DNA of 64,000 nt, from assembly GCA_903894295.1 (NCBI GenBank), contig CAITPI010000052.1:31104-95103 (forward strand), written 5' to 3'. The notes beneath the pieces were generated by a model. The model did not search any database, was not told the DNA's origin, and saw nothing but the letters and a program-made list of their open reading frames with translations. Origin of the DNA: an uncultured Acidimicrobiaceae bacterium (GTDB lineage Bacteria > Actinomycetota > Acidimicrobiia > Acidimicrobiales > RAAP-2). The translations under genes and the position numbers were made by a program. How positions within the stretch are numbered: the stretch's first letter is position 1; each line of letters starts with the position of its first letter. This document shows, piece after piece, positions 37,693 through 46,636 of this stretch.

Positions 37693-38868
37693 ATGGTGAA
37701 TGAACCCATGGCCCAACCTTCAACGGCCCAACCCGACGGACGCAGCGAACCCCAACCGGTCCTGCCCGACTACACCGGAGCCTGCATCGCCAACCTGATT
37801 CCCGCCCTGGTGGCCCGGGGCACGGCGGCGGCACCCGCCTGGTTGCCGGGGGCACTCAAGGCGGAACATCCGGTCGTGGTGTTGGTGGTCGACGGTCTCG
37901 GCTGGTTGCAGTTGCAGGATCGGGGCCATCTGGCGCCCAATCTGATGGGCGGCACGGGGGTCGGCCAACCCATCACCTCGGTCGCCCCAACCACGACGGC
38001 CGCCGCCCTGACCTCGCTGACCACCGGGGTGTCGCCCAGCACCCATGGGATCCTCGGCTACCGGATGGCCGTGGACGACGAGATCATGAACGTCCTGCAC
38101 TGGACCGCCGGCCTCTGCCCTCCCCGGGACCTGCGACGCGAGCGCCCACCGGCCATCTTCCAGCCGTTCGAGCCACTGGGTTTCAACCCGGACCCGATCC
38201 CTGTGGTCTCGCGTCACGAGTTCTCGGCGACCGGGTTCACGGCGGCCCATCTGGGCCGTTCCCCCATCGTCGGCTACCGCACGCCCTCGGCGCTCCCGAT
38301 CGAGATTTCCCGCCTCGTCGCCGCCCAGGTTCCCTTCGTCTACGCCTACATCGACGGGCTGGACAAGGTGGCCCACGCCTATGGACTCGGCGAGCACTAC
38401 GAGGCCGAACTGGCGGCCACCGACCACCTCATCGGCCAGATCATCGACCGTCTGCCGGCGAACGCCACCCTGGTGGTCACGGCCGACCACGGCCAGGTCG
38501 AGGTGGGCAACTCGGTGGAGTTCCTGGGGGCATCGATAATGTCGGGCCTCTCGTTCCTCTCCGGCGAAGGGCGGTTCCGCTGGCTTCATGCCCGGCCCGG
38601 AGCCACCGACGACCTGGTGGCCGAAGCCAAGGAGCGCTACGGCACCACCACCTGGGTCCGGACCCGCTCGGAGGTCGTCGACGCCGGATGGTTCGGGGAC
38701 TCGTGGACGACCGACGTCATCTCCCGACTCGGTGACGTCCTGCTGGCCCCCCATGCCCCCATGGCCTTTGCCGATCCCTCGGACGTTGGCGAGAACCGGC
38801 TGGTGGGTCGCCACGGCTCCCTGACGGCCGAAGAGGTCCTCGTGCCCCTGATCACCCTGCAGGCCTGA
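37693..38868 (+). CDS. Alkaline phosphatase / nucleotide pyrophosphatase family protein
   Basis: Type I phosphodiesterase/nucleotide pyrophosphatase fold of 391 residues. Metal-ligand segments are VVLVVDGLGW (Asp), SVAPTTTAAALTSLTTG (the nucleophile Thr region), YIDGLDKVAHAYG (Asp and His) and VVTADHGQVEVG (Asp-His), with a late His in GRHGSLT. No signal peptide is seen, so it probably acts in the cytosol. The substrate is unknown. ATG at 37693 is one option; GTG at 37690 or 37663 are in frame. TAGGGT lies at 37679-37684. Confidence 0.87.
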   Translation: MVNEPMAQPSTAQPDGRSEPQPVLPDYTGACIANLIPALVARGTAAAPAWLPGALKAEHPVVVLVVDGLGWLQLQDRGHLAPNLMGGTGVGQPITSVAPTTTAAALTSLTTGVSPSTHGILGYRMAVDDEIMNVLHWTAGLCPPRDLRRERPPAIFQPFEPLGFNPDPIPVVSRHEFSATGFTAAHLGRSPIVGYRTPSALPIEISRLVAAQVPFVYAYIDGLDKVAHAYGLGEHYEAELAATDHLIGQIIDRLPANATLVVTADHGQVEVGNSVEFLGASIMSGLSFLSGEGRFRWLHARPGATDDLVAEAKERYGTTTWVRTRSEVVDAGWFGDSWTTDVISRLGDVLLAPHAPMAFADPSDVGENRLVGRHGSLTAEEVLVPLITLQA

Positions 38869-38941
38869 GCCGGTATCGTCGGGACGCCACGGCTAGCAGT
38901 AACAGCTTCGCTTCCCGGCCGACGTCCAGAAAGGTTCCTCC

Positions 38942-39472
38942 GTGTCTTCAGTCTCCGACCCGACCGACGTTCCGATCCATCCCGACTCGGTTGAGCCGGC
39001 CCCGTCGAACCACGACGGCTCCCCGGAGCCCGACGGACCGGCCGACTCGGGAGAGCATCCCGACACGCCGGCCGAGACGATCGACCAGCCGGCCAAGTTG
39101 CTGCGGATCGGTTCCATGGTCAAGCAGCTGCTCGAAGAGGTTCGCCAGGCACCGCTTGATGAAGCCAGCCGGCAGCGGTTGAAGGAGATCTACGAGCAGT
39201 CGGTGCGGGAGTTGGCCAGTGGCCTCTCCCCCGCCCTGGTGGACGAGCTCGACCGGGTCTCCATCCCGTTCGGCAAGGAGACGCCTTCCGAAGCCGAACT
39301 TCGGGTGGCCCACGCCCAGTTGGTGGGGTGGCTGGAGGGCCTGTTCCACGGCATCCAGGCCACTTTGATGGCCCAGCAGGCCGCCGCCCAGGCCCAGCTC
39401 GAAGAGATGCGGCGGCGAACGTTGCCCGCGGCGCCGGGCCCCACGAACGACCGACCCGGCACCTACCTCTAG
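38942..39472 (+). CDS. bpa: Bacterial proteasome activator (Bpa/PafE)
   Basis: ATP-independent activator that docks on the 20S proteasome and feeds it unfolded proteins. The 176 residues match mycobacterial Bpa: an acidic disordered N-terminus, then QPAKLLRIGSMVKQLLEEVR, APLDEASRQRLKEIY and AQLVGWLEGLFHGIQATL helices, and an extreme C-terminal Gly-Thr-Tyr-Leu. The Tyr-x ending corresponds to the HbYX-type motif that opens the proteasome gate (mycobacterial Bpa ends Gly-Gln-Tyr-Leu). The start is GTG at 38942 with AGAAAGG seven bases upstream. It implies that the genome encodes a 20S proteasome elsewhere. Confidence 0.93.
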   Translation: MSSVSDPTDVPIHPDSVEPAPSNHDGSPEPDGPADSGEHPDTPAETIDQPAKLLRIGSMVKQLLEEVRQAPLDEASRQRLKEIYEQSVRELASGLSPALVDELDRVSIPFGKETPSEAELRVAHAQLVGWLEGLFHGIQATLMAQQAAAQAQLEEMRRRTLPAAPGPTNDRPGTYL

Positions 39473-39656
39473 GGCCGTTGCCGGTCACCGGGCCCCGGGC
39501 CCCGTTGAGGTAGACGGGGCGGTCCCACTGCCCGGGACGCACCGCGCTATGGTCGGATTCAGCTTCGTGTAACACCCACTTCAGGCGGTTGTGAACCGGC
39601 CCGGCCGGCCCCGTTCGTCGTCTCGAGTGGTCATCAAACCAGAAAGACGAGGAGCG

Positions 39657-42600
39657 TTGTCGAGCAGTTCCTTTACCCACCTCCACACCCATACCGAGTT
39701 CTCCATGCTCGATGGCGCCGCCCGGGTGAAGGACCTGGTGGAGGCGGCCGTGGCGGACGGGCAGCCCGCGCTCGGCATCACCGACCACGGCAACATGTAC
39801 GGCGTCCTCGACTTTTACGCCGCCTGCCGGAAGGCCGGCATCAATCCGATCATCGGCACCGAGGCCTACATGGCCGCCGACTCCCGTCACGACCGGCCGG
39901 TGCGGCGGGGCAAGGTCGATGACACGGGAGGCGATACCGGCGGAGGCGAGAAGCTCTACTACCACCTGACGTTGCTGGCCGAGTCGAACGAGGGCTACTC
40001 CAACCTGTTGAAGCTCTCGTCCGCGGCCTACCTCGAGGGCTACTACTACAAGCCCCGTCTCGACTGGGAGCTCCTCGAGCGCTACGGCAAAGGGTTGATC
40101 GCCACCACCGGTTGTCTGGGTGGAGTGGTGCTGCAGGCCCTGCTTGCCGACGACCAGCCCAAGGCCGAGATGCTGGCCGCCCGGCTGCAGGACATCTTCG
40201 GCCGGGACAACCTCTTCGTCGAGCTCCAGGACCACGGACTCGCCGAGCAGCGACGGACCAATCCGGGCCTGATCGAGATCGCCCGCAAGATCGGTGCACC
40301 ACTGCTGGCCACCAACGACAGCCACTACACCCACCGCGAGGATCACGTCGCCCATGACGCCCTGCTGTGTGTCCAGACCGGCGCCCTGATCGACGACCCC
40401 AAACGGTTCAAGTTCGAGGGCGAAGAGCACTACCTCAAGACGGCCGCCGAGATGCGCCACCTCTTCTCGGAACTTCCCGAAGCGTGCGACAACACCCTGC
40501 TCATCGCCGAGCGGGCCTCGGTGGAGATCGACTTCGGCCGGCCCAGCCTTCCGCAGTTCCCCGTGCCGAAGGAGTTCCAGGGCGAAACCTACGAAGAGGG
40601 CGCGGCCAACTATCTCCGGAGCCTGAGCTACGAAGGGGCGAAGGAGCGTTACGGCGAGAACCTGCCGGCCGCCGTCGTCGAGCGCCTCGACTACGAGCTC
40701 GGGGTCATCGGGGACATGGGATTCTCCGCCTACTTCCTCGTGGTCTGGGACCTCATCCGCTTCGCAAGGACCCGGGGCATCCGGGTCGGACCGGGCCGCG
40801 GTTCGGCCGCCGGGTGCTGTGTGGCCTACTGCCTGCGGATCGTCGACCTCGACCCGATCCGCTACGACCTGCTGTTTGAACGGTTCCTCAATCCGGGCCG
40901 CATCCAGATGCCCGACATCGACATGGACTTCGACGAGCGCTACCGCGGCGAGATGATCAAGTACGCCGCCGAGCGCTACGGCTCGGACCATGTCGCCCAG
41001 ATCGTGACGTTCTCCACCATCAAGGCCCGGGCCGCCGTGCGCGATGCCGCCCGGGTGCTCGGCTACCCCTACATCGTGGGCGACAAGATCGCCAAGGCCA
41101 GGCCCCCGCTGATCATGGGCCGGGACACGCCCCTTGCGGCCTGCCTCGAGAAGTCCGACGGCTTCGAGGACGGCTTTGCCGCCGCAGGAGAACTGCGCAC
41201 CATGTACGAGTCGGACCGCGAGGCCAAGCGGGTCATCGACGTGGCCAAGGGCCTCGAGGGCCTGCGACGCGGCGACGGGATCCACGCCGCGGCCGTGGTG
41301 ATCACCGACCAGCCCCTGACCGAGTACGTGCCCATCCAGCGGAAGCCGGACAACAACAATCCCGACGATGCGCCGGTGGTCACCCAGTACGAGATGCACG
41401 GGGTCGAAGACCTCGGACTGCTCAAGATGGACTTCCTTGGACTGCGGAACCTCTCGGTGATCGAACGGGCGCTTGACCTGATCGAGATCTCGACCGGAGA
41501 GCGACCCGACATCGACAACATCCCCCTCGACGACGAAGCGACCTTCGAGATGTTGCGCCGGGGTGACTCGATGGGCGTCTTCCAGCTCGAGGGCGGTCCC
41601 ATGCGCTCGCTGATGCGTTCGCTCGCACCGACCTCCTTCGACGACGTGGCAGCCCTCGTCGCCCTGTACCGGCCCGGTCCGATGGCCGCCAACATGCACC
41701 GGGACTACGCCGACCGCAAGAACGGCCGCCAGGCCGTGACCTACCTCCATCCCGATCTCGGGGAGATTCTCGGCGACACCTACGGACTCATGATCTACCA
41801 GGAGTCCGTCATGCGGGTGGCCCAGAAGTTCGCCGGCTACACGCTCTCCGAGGCCGACAACCTGCGCAAGGCCTGCGGCAAGAAGATCCGGGCCCTCATT
41901 CAGGCCGAGCGGGAGAAGTTTGTGGCCGGATGCGTGACCTCCGGCTACGGCGAGGCGCTCGGCACCGCCCTTTTCGACATCATCGAGCCTTTCGCCGACT
42001 ACGCCTTCAACAAGTCCCACTCCTATGGCTATGGCTACATCGCCTACCAGACCGCCTGGCTGAAGGCCCACTTCCCGGTCGAGTACCTGGCCAGCCTCCT
42101 GACTTCGGTCAAGGACAACAAGGACAAGACCGCCGTCTACCTGAGCGAGTGCCGCTCGCTCGGCATCGAGGTACTGGTCCCCGACGTCAACCGGAGCCTC
42201 GCCGACTTTGCGGCGGACTTCTCCGGAGGCACGAGCGACCTCGGCCAGTCCGGGCAGTCCTCGGACCACGCCGGTGCCATCACCTTCGGACTGGCCGCCG
42301 TGCGCAACGTCGGGGAAGGTCTGGTCGCCCACATCGTGGACGAACGAACCAAGGGTGGGCCCTTCGTCGACTTCTTCGACTTCTGCCAACGGGTGGATCC
42401 CCAGGTGCTCAACAAGCGCACGCTCGAGTCGTTGATCAAGGCCGGCGGTTTCGACTCCTTCGGTCACAGCCGCCAGGGCCTGTTCCTCACCTTCGAAGAG
42501 ATCGTGGACCGCACCCTCGAGCGGCGCCGGGAACACGAGGCCGGAGTGGTCTCGCTCTTCCAGGCCCTCGAGGTGGAGCAGGACGGGGAGACCGCCGGCT

Positions 42601-43289
42601 TCTCCGACCTCCGGATTCCCATTCCCGACACCGAGTTCGAGAAGAACCAGCGCCTGGCGTTCGAAAAGGAGATGCTCGGTCTCTACCTGAGCGACCATCC
42701 CCTGATGGGGCTGGAAGGGGCGCTTGGCCGCCTCACCGACTGCACCTTGGCCGATCTCCGGGACAGCGACGCGGACGCCGGTCTCTCGGGGGGAGGACCC
42801 GGGAACGAAGGCCAGTTCCGGGTGGTCGGAGGGGTCGTCACCGAACTCAGCCGCCGGTACACCAAAAAGGGCGACCTGATGGCCACCTTCACCCTCGAGG
42901 ATCTCTCGGCCTCGATCGAGACGATGGTCTTCCCCCGGGTCATGACCGACTACGGCAGCCTCCTCGACGACGATGCCGTGGTCATTGTAAAGGCCAAGGT
43001 CGACTTCCGGGATGACCGGATGAAGTTGATTGCCATGGACATCTCTCGGCCGGAGTTGAGCGCCGATGGCCAGAACGACCTCCACATCCTGCTGTCGGCC
43101 AACCAGATGACCGACGCCAAGATGAACGAACTGAAGCGACTCCTCTCCGAGCATCCGGGGGACTCCCCCGTCTACGTCCACGTGGCCTCGAAGAAGTTCC
43201 GGCTGACCTCCGAGTTCAACGTCAACCGGGAACGCGGTCTCGTCGGGGAACTCAGGGTTCTGCTTGGCCCGAACGCCCTCCAGGTTTGA
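39657..43289 (+). CDS. dnaE: DNA polymerase III alpha subunit
   Basis: Replicative polymerase. Residues near the start (THLHTHTEFSMLDGAARV) open the PHP domain. The catalytic Asp residues lie in MPDIDMDFDERYRGEM, followed by the palm and fingers (GPGRGSAAGCCVAYCL precedes). HhH and OB-fold (VVGGVVTELSRRYTKKGDLM) segments are at the end. TTG at 39657 is preferred (1210 residues, alignment with mycobacterial DnaE1 N-terminus, GAGGAG just upstream), although in-frame GTG codons at 39627 and 39591 would add 10 and 22 residues. The 184 bases before it hold no other gene. Confidence 0.96.
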   Translation: MSSSSFTHLHTHTEFSMLDGAARVKDLVEAAVADGQPALGITDHGNMYGVLDFYAACRKAGINPIIGTEAYMAADSRHDRPVRRGKVDDTGGDTGGGEKLYYHLTLLAESNEGYSNLLKLSSAAYLEGYYYKPRLDWELLERYGKGLIATTGCLGGVVLQALLADDQPKAEMLAARLQDIFGRDNLFVELQDHGLAEQRRTNPGLIEIARKIGAPLLATNDSHYTHREDHVAHDALLCVQTGALIDDPKRFKFEGEEHYLKTAAEMRHLFSELPEACDNTLLIAERASVEIDFGRPSLPQFPVPKEFQGETYEEGAANYLRSLSYEGAKERYGENLPAAVVERLDYELGVIGDMGFSAYFLVVWDLIRFARTRGIRVGPGRGSAAGCCVAYCLRIVDLDPIRYDLLFERFLNPGRIQMPDIDMDFDERYRGEMIKYAAERYGSDHVAQIVTFSTIKARAAVRDAARVLGYPYIVGDKIAKARPPLIMGRDTPLAACLEKSDGFEDGFAAAGELRTMYESDREAKRVIDVAKGLEGLRRGDGIHAAAVVITDQPLTEYVPIQRKPDNNNPDDAPVVTQYEMHGVEDLGLLKMDFLGLRNLSVIERALDLIEISTGERPDIDNIPLDDEATFEMLRRGDSMGVFQLEGGPMRSLMRSLAPTSFDDVAALVALYRPGPMAANMHRDYADRKNGRQAVTYLHPDLGEILGDTYGLMIYQESVMRVAQKFAGYTLSEADNLRKACGKKIRALIQAEREKFVAGCVTSGYGEALGTALFDIIEPFADYAFNKSHSYGYGYIAYQTAWLKAHFPVEYLASLLTSVKDNKDKTAVYLSECRSLGIEVLVPDVNRSLADFAADFSGGTSDLGQSGQSSDHAGAITFGLAAVRNVGEGLVAHIVDERTKGGPFVDFFDFCQRVDPQVLNKRTLESLIKAGGFDSFGHSRQGLFLTFEEIVDRTLERRREHEAGVVSLFQALEVEQDGETAGFSDLRIPIPDTEFEKNQRLAFEKEMLGLYLSDHPLMGLEGALGRLTDCTLADLRDSDADAGLSGGGPGNEGQFRVVGGVVTELSRRYTKKGDLMATFTLEDLSASIETMVFPRVMTDYGSLLDDDAVVIVKAKVDFRDDRMKLIAMDISRPELSADGQNDLHILLSANQMTDAKMNELKRLLSEHPGDSPVYVHVASKKFRLTSEFNVNRERGLVGELRVLLGPNALQV

Positions 43290-43336
43290 CCGCCCCGCAC
43301 CATCGTCGGACCGGGTCGGCAAAAGTCCTGCTAGAG

Positions 43337-43352
43337 CGGGGTGTTGACCCCG
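43337..43352 (+). terminator. Hairpin after dnaE
   Basis: CGGGGT, loop GTTG and ACCCCG pair perfectly (6 bp), 47 bases after the dnaE stop. No T-run follows, so intrinsic termination is uncertain. Confidence 0.4.
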
Positions 43353-43388
43353 TTGTCCCCACCGGAGCCCGGGTCGGATTCTCCGGAT

Positions 43389-43417
43389 AGGACACGGCGC
43401 TCCAAATCCCGTAAAAT
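43389..43417 (+). promoter_or_regulatory. Candidate promoter for the 43530 gene
   Basis: AGGACA (43389-43394), a 17-base spacer and TAAAAT (43412-43417). The -10 is one of the most AT-rich hexamers in the window. It implies a leader of about 105 bases before the ATG at 43530. Confidence 0.5.
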
Positions 43418-43529
43418 CAATGCACGACCCCGGGGGAGGGTGGTGGCGCACCGGAAAGTTGGCCGGTGCCGACGTTCCCGCCCCACAGGTTCCGGGTCGA
43501 CGGCCACGGCCGTTGGGTTAGCAAGGAGC

Positions 43530-44216
43530 ATGGATCCGCATATGTCCATTCAGGTGGAGACCAAGGACTGCACGTCGATCAGCGACGCCGAGTTGGCCGA
43601 GATGGCCGATCTGTGCGCTGAACGAGAGCCCCGATTCGACATCGGCTTTCTGTCCAAACAGCGTGAAGACTGGGTGCTGGTGACCCGGGCCACCGAGGGC
43701 AACAAGCTGCGTGGCTACTCCTTCTCCACCCTCGAGCGGATCGGTGGCACGCCGTCCCTGCTGATCGGCCTCGGCACGGTCGACCGCACGGCCAAAGCCG
43801 ACACGGTGCTCCGGGCCATGATGGGTGACAAATTCCGCCGGGCCCTGCTGGCCTTCCCCGATGAGGACGTCCTCGTGGGCACGCGGCTGCTTCAGGCCGA
43901 CGGCTTCAAGATGTTGGCCGGACTGGCCGACGTGGTACCCGGATCGGGTCAGAAGGCCACCGGCGAAGAGCGGGCCTGGGGTCGGCGTCTGGCCAAGCGC
44001 TTCGGTGCCGACGGGCGCATCGACGATCGCACCTTCGTCATCACCGGTGACGGCAACGAGGCCGGGGGGTTCGACTTCGTGAGCCCGAAGGGCCAGCCCT
44101 CCGAGGACCACGTGGCCTTCTTCACCTCGGTTTCCACCGCCGACGGGGGCCGTCTGGTCACCTTTGGCTGGGCCATGGCCGAGGATCTCGCCGCCGGCAA
44201 GCTGGGTGGGCGCTGA
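43530..44216 (+). CDS. Conserved hypothetical protein, possibly GNAT-like
   Basis: A 228-residue soluble protein. ATG at 43530 follows AAGGAG very closely, and a second ATG at 43542 is possible. The opening VETKDCTSISDAELAEMADLCAER and the central beta-alpha pattern (VLVTRATEGNKLRGYSF, SLLIGLGTVDRT) loosely resemble an N-acetyltransferase core, but I see no clear acetyl-CoA loop (Q/RxxGxG/A). The assignment is therefore only a suggestion. It is followed after 130 bases by an Rrf2 regulator. Confidence 0.6.
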   Translation: MDPHMSIQVETKDCTSISDAELAEMADLCAEREPRFDIGFLSKQREDWVLVTRATEGNKLRGYSFSTLERIGGTPSLLIGLGTVDRTAKADTVLRAMMGDKFRRALLAFPDEDVLVGTRLLQADGFKMLAGLADVVPGSGQKATGEERAWGRRLAKRFGADGRIDDRTFVITGDGNEAGGFDFVSPKGQPSEDHVAFFTSVSTADGGRLVTFGWAMAEDLAAGKLGGR

Positions 44217-44277
44217 GCGCCAACCCCCGCCGGTCCACTTCGACGGCCAAGGCAACCACGACCGGGACATCCCAACC

Positions 44278-44344
44278 CGCCATGGGGCGCGCCATGGTGG
44301 ACCACGATGAGCCCATGGCGACAAGCGCAACCGTTACCATGGCG
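44278..44344 (+). promoter_or_regulatory. Four CGCCATGG boxes around the Rrf2 promoter
   Basis: The 8-mer CGCCATGG occurs at 44278-44285 and 44290-44297, and its reverse complement at 44313-44320 and 44337-44344. Each contains the palindrome CCATGG. The last box overlaps TACCAT (44335-44340), which sits six bases before the GTG start and is the likely -10 element. The arrangement suits an autoregulatory operator, which is an inference. Confidence 0.45.
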
Positions 44345-44346
44345 CC

Positions 44347-44784
44347 GTGAAGGTCTCCACCCGAGGTGACTACGCCAGCCGGGCCCTGCTCTCGCTGGCT
44401 CTCCATGCCGACACGGATGGCCCGACGGCGGTCCGGGACATCGCCGAGCGCACCGGTCTCCCCCAGCCCTACCTCGAGCAGATCCTGCTGGCCCTCAAGG
44501 GAGCCGGCCTGGTCCGGTCCAAGCGGGGGGTCGGTGGTGGCTATGTGCTCGCCCGGTCACCCGAAGAGATCACCCTGTCCCAGATCGTCTCGGCCGTCGA
44601 CGGCCCGATCGTGGCCGGAGACTTCGGCACGCCCCACGAGAACGGGGCGTGTGACCACGAGGGTCAGTGCATCCTGCTGGCCGTCTGGGCCAACGTGGGC
44701 GAGCACATGCGGACCCATCTCGACTCGTTCACCCTGGCCGACATGGTGGCCCGGGCCCAGGGCCGGACGACCACCACGTCCTGA
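44347..44784 (+). CDS. Rrf2-family transcriptional regulator
   Basis: DNA-binding winged-helix regulator of 145 residues. The N-terminus MKVSTRGDYASRALLSLA and the helix-turn-helix region (VRDIAERTGLPQPYLEQILLAL) followed by the wing KRGVGGGYVLAR define Rrf2. Cys102 and Cys108 are spaced as the first two cluster cysteines of IscR or NsrR, but the third position (114) is Trp, so any Fe-S cluster would need another ligand. Start GTG, apparently leaderless. No suf or isc genes are adjacent. Confidence 0.9.
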   Translation: MKVSTRGDYASRALLSLALHADTDGPTAVRDIAERTGLPQPYLEQILLALKGAGLVRSKRGVGGGYVLARSPEEITLSQIVSAVDGPIVAGDFGTPHENGACDHEGQCILLAVWANVGEHMRTHLDSFTLADMVARAQGRTTTTS

Positions 44785-44866
44785 GGCGTCAGGGCCACAG
44801 CCGACAACCCCCGGCATCCCGGATCCAACCCGGCCACAGTTGCACCACAACCCTTCTCCACCCGGG

Positions 44867-45454
44867 TCAGGAGAGCGCACCCCGGCTGTTCCAGGTCTTG
44901 ATGGCCGGGGCTCCGTGCTCCCAGGCCAGAACGGAGATGGTGGCCGGATCGAGCAGAAGGTGCTGGCCCAGATGGGGATCTTCGCCCAGCCAACGGGCCC
45001 CGAGAACCCGCAGGACGTGTCCGTGGGCCACCGCGGCCACGGTCTCCCCCGACGCCTTCACCCGGGCGATCACCCGGTCGACCCGGGCGGCCACATCTTC
45101 GATGGTCTCGCCGTTGGTCGGACCATCGACAAACAGGTTCCAGCCGGGCCGGGTCTCGGCGATCTCGGCCGACGTCCGGCCCTCCATGTCCCCGTAGTCC
45201 CACTCCAGCAGGTCATCGTCGATCTCGGACCGGTCGGCCAGGCCGGCCAGGTTTGCCGTGGTGCGGGCCCGCTGGAGGGGCGAGACCAGGGCTCGCCGGA
45301 TGTCCAACGAGTCCACCAGGGGGGCCAACTCCCGGGCCTGCACTTCTCCTTCGGGGAGCAGCGGAAGGTCGGTCCGGCCGGTATGGCGGCCGTTTTTGCT
45401 CCACTCGGTGGCCCCGTGACGGATGAGGATGCAGCGGGAGGTGGGTTCGGACAT
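44867..45454 (-). CDS. Histidine phosphatase superfamily protein
   Basis: Phosphoglycerate mutase-like phosphatase of 195 residues. The phospho-acceptor His13 is in LIRHGATEW, Arg in SPLQRARTT, Glu in [12 protein letters not shown] and the second His in VAHGHVLRV. The substrate is not predictable (sugar phosphate, phosphoserine or cobalamin precursor). The gene is divergent from a sigma factor gene and convergent with the Rrf2 gene. Confidence 0.88.
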   Translation of the reverse strand: MSEPTSRCILIRHGATEWSKNGRHTGRTDLPLLPEGEVQARELAPLVDSLDIRRALVSPLQRARTTANLAGLADRSEIDDDLLEWDYGDMEGRTSAEIAETRPGWNLFVDGPTNGETIEDVAARVDRVIARVKASGETVAAVAHGHVLRVLGARWLGEDPHLGQHLLLDPATISVLAWEHGAPAIKTWNSRGALS

Positions 45455-45632
45455 TGGTGTAGGTCACCATCCGGACATCCGCTTGGCAAGTATTTCCGGA
45501 GAAAACCACCCAAAAACCCATAATTTCCTATCGGAAGTGGGAATATCGAAGCGTTGGTCGCTGTTGACCGACGTGACCGTATCGGAAGGGTTCCGTGGAG
45601 ACACGGCACTCCGAGTGCATCCAAGGAGAGGA

Positions 45633-46586
45633 ATGTCCAGCCGCACGCTTCGGGGGGAGCAGCAACGGGGGAACACGACCGAGAGCCAGACGACCAGGTC
45701 AGGTTCGCCCCGATCCACCGCCACCTCGAACGCCGGTCGACAGGCCGCTCCACGGAGTCGCACCTCGGAGTCCGATGCCATGGGCCTGTTCCTCCGGGAT
45801 CTTGACTTCCATCCCCTGCCGGACCACGACGCCCAGACGGTGCTCGCCCAACGGGTCGCCACCGGTGACGACGAGGCCCGCCGGGAGATGGTGGCGGCCA
45901 ACCTCCGGCTCGTCGTCCACTGGGCCCGTCGCTACCAGGACCGCGGCGTTGACCTGCCCGACCTGATCCAGGAGGGAACCTTCGGCCTCATGCGGGCCGT
46001 CGACAAGTTCGACTGGGAGCGGGGCTTCCGTTTCTCGACCTATGCCACCTGGTGGATCCGCCAAGCCCTCCAGCGGGCCGTCCAGCAGCACGGCCGGACC
46101 ATCCGGCTTCCGATGGAGGTGGCCGAGCGCAACCAGCAGGTTGACGCCGCCTTGTGGGAGCTCACCAACCAGCTGCAGCGCCCGCCGACCGACCAGGAGC
46201 TTGACGAGGCCACCAACACCACCACCGGTGTGCGGGCCGACCTGAGCCAGGTGGCCCGGGTGGTCGCCAGCCTCGACCAGCCGGCCGCCAGCGAGTCGAC
46301 GGCCACCCTTGGCGATCTCGTCTCGACCGATCTCCACGAGTTCGAGGACGAAGTCACGACCAACCTGACGCTGGATCTGGTGCGTCAGGCTGTCGAGGGT
46401 CTCTCCGATCTCCAACGGGCCGTCGTGCTCAACCGGTTCGGGTTCGACGGCAACGAGCCGGCCTCGCTCCAGACCACCGCCGAGCGGCTGGGGGTCGGCG
46501 TGCGCAAGGTGCGTCAGGCCGAAGCCGAGGCGTTGGCCATCCTGGGTGACAGCGACCTGCTGGAAGCCGCCCGGGAAGCCGCCTGA
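45633..46586 (+). CDS. RNA polymerase sigma-70 family factor (group 2-like)
   Basis: A 317-residue sigma factor lacking region 1.1. Regions 1.2-2 (about 50-155) include [39 protein letters not shown] and [15 protein letters not shown]. Region 3 follows (about 155-235) and region 4 (about 255-310) has [16 protein letters not shown]. The sequence is closest to primary-like alternative factors such as SigB/HrdB relatives of Actinobacteria. The first 48 residues are Ser/Thr/Arg-rich and probably disordered. The ATG has AAGGAG four bases upstream. Confidence 0.9.
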   Translation: MSSRTLRGEQQRGNTTESQTTRSGSPRSTATSNAGRQAAPRSRTSESDAMGLFLRDLDFHPLPDHDAQTVLAQRVATGDDEARREMVAANLRLVVHWARRYQDRGVDLPDLIQEGTFGLMRAVDKFDWERGFRFSTYATWWIRQALQRAVQQHGRTIRLPMEVAERNQQVDAALWELTNQLQRPPTDQELDEATNTTTGVRADLSQVARVVASLDQPAASESTATLGDLVSTDLHEFEDEVTTNLTLDLVRQAVEGLSDLQRAVVLNRFGFDGNEPASLQTTAERLGVGVRKVRQAEAEALAILGDSDLLEAAREAA

Positions 46587-46636
46587 CCCTGCCCGGGGCG
46601 ACCGGGACCGAGGCCCGGGAGCCTCTGGCCCCTCCC

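Noticed and set aside
39120..43451. A 1443-codon open frame on the minus strand
   Set aside because: It is antisense to dnaE. High GC in codon third positions removes stops from the mirror frame. The translation is low-complexity, rich in His, Gly, Val and Asp, with no domain.
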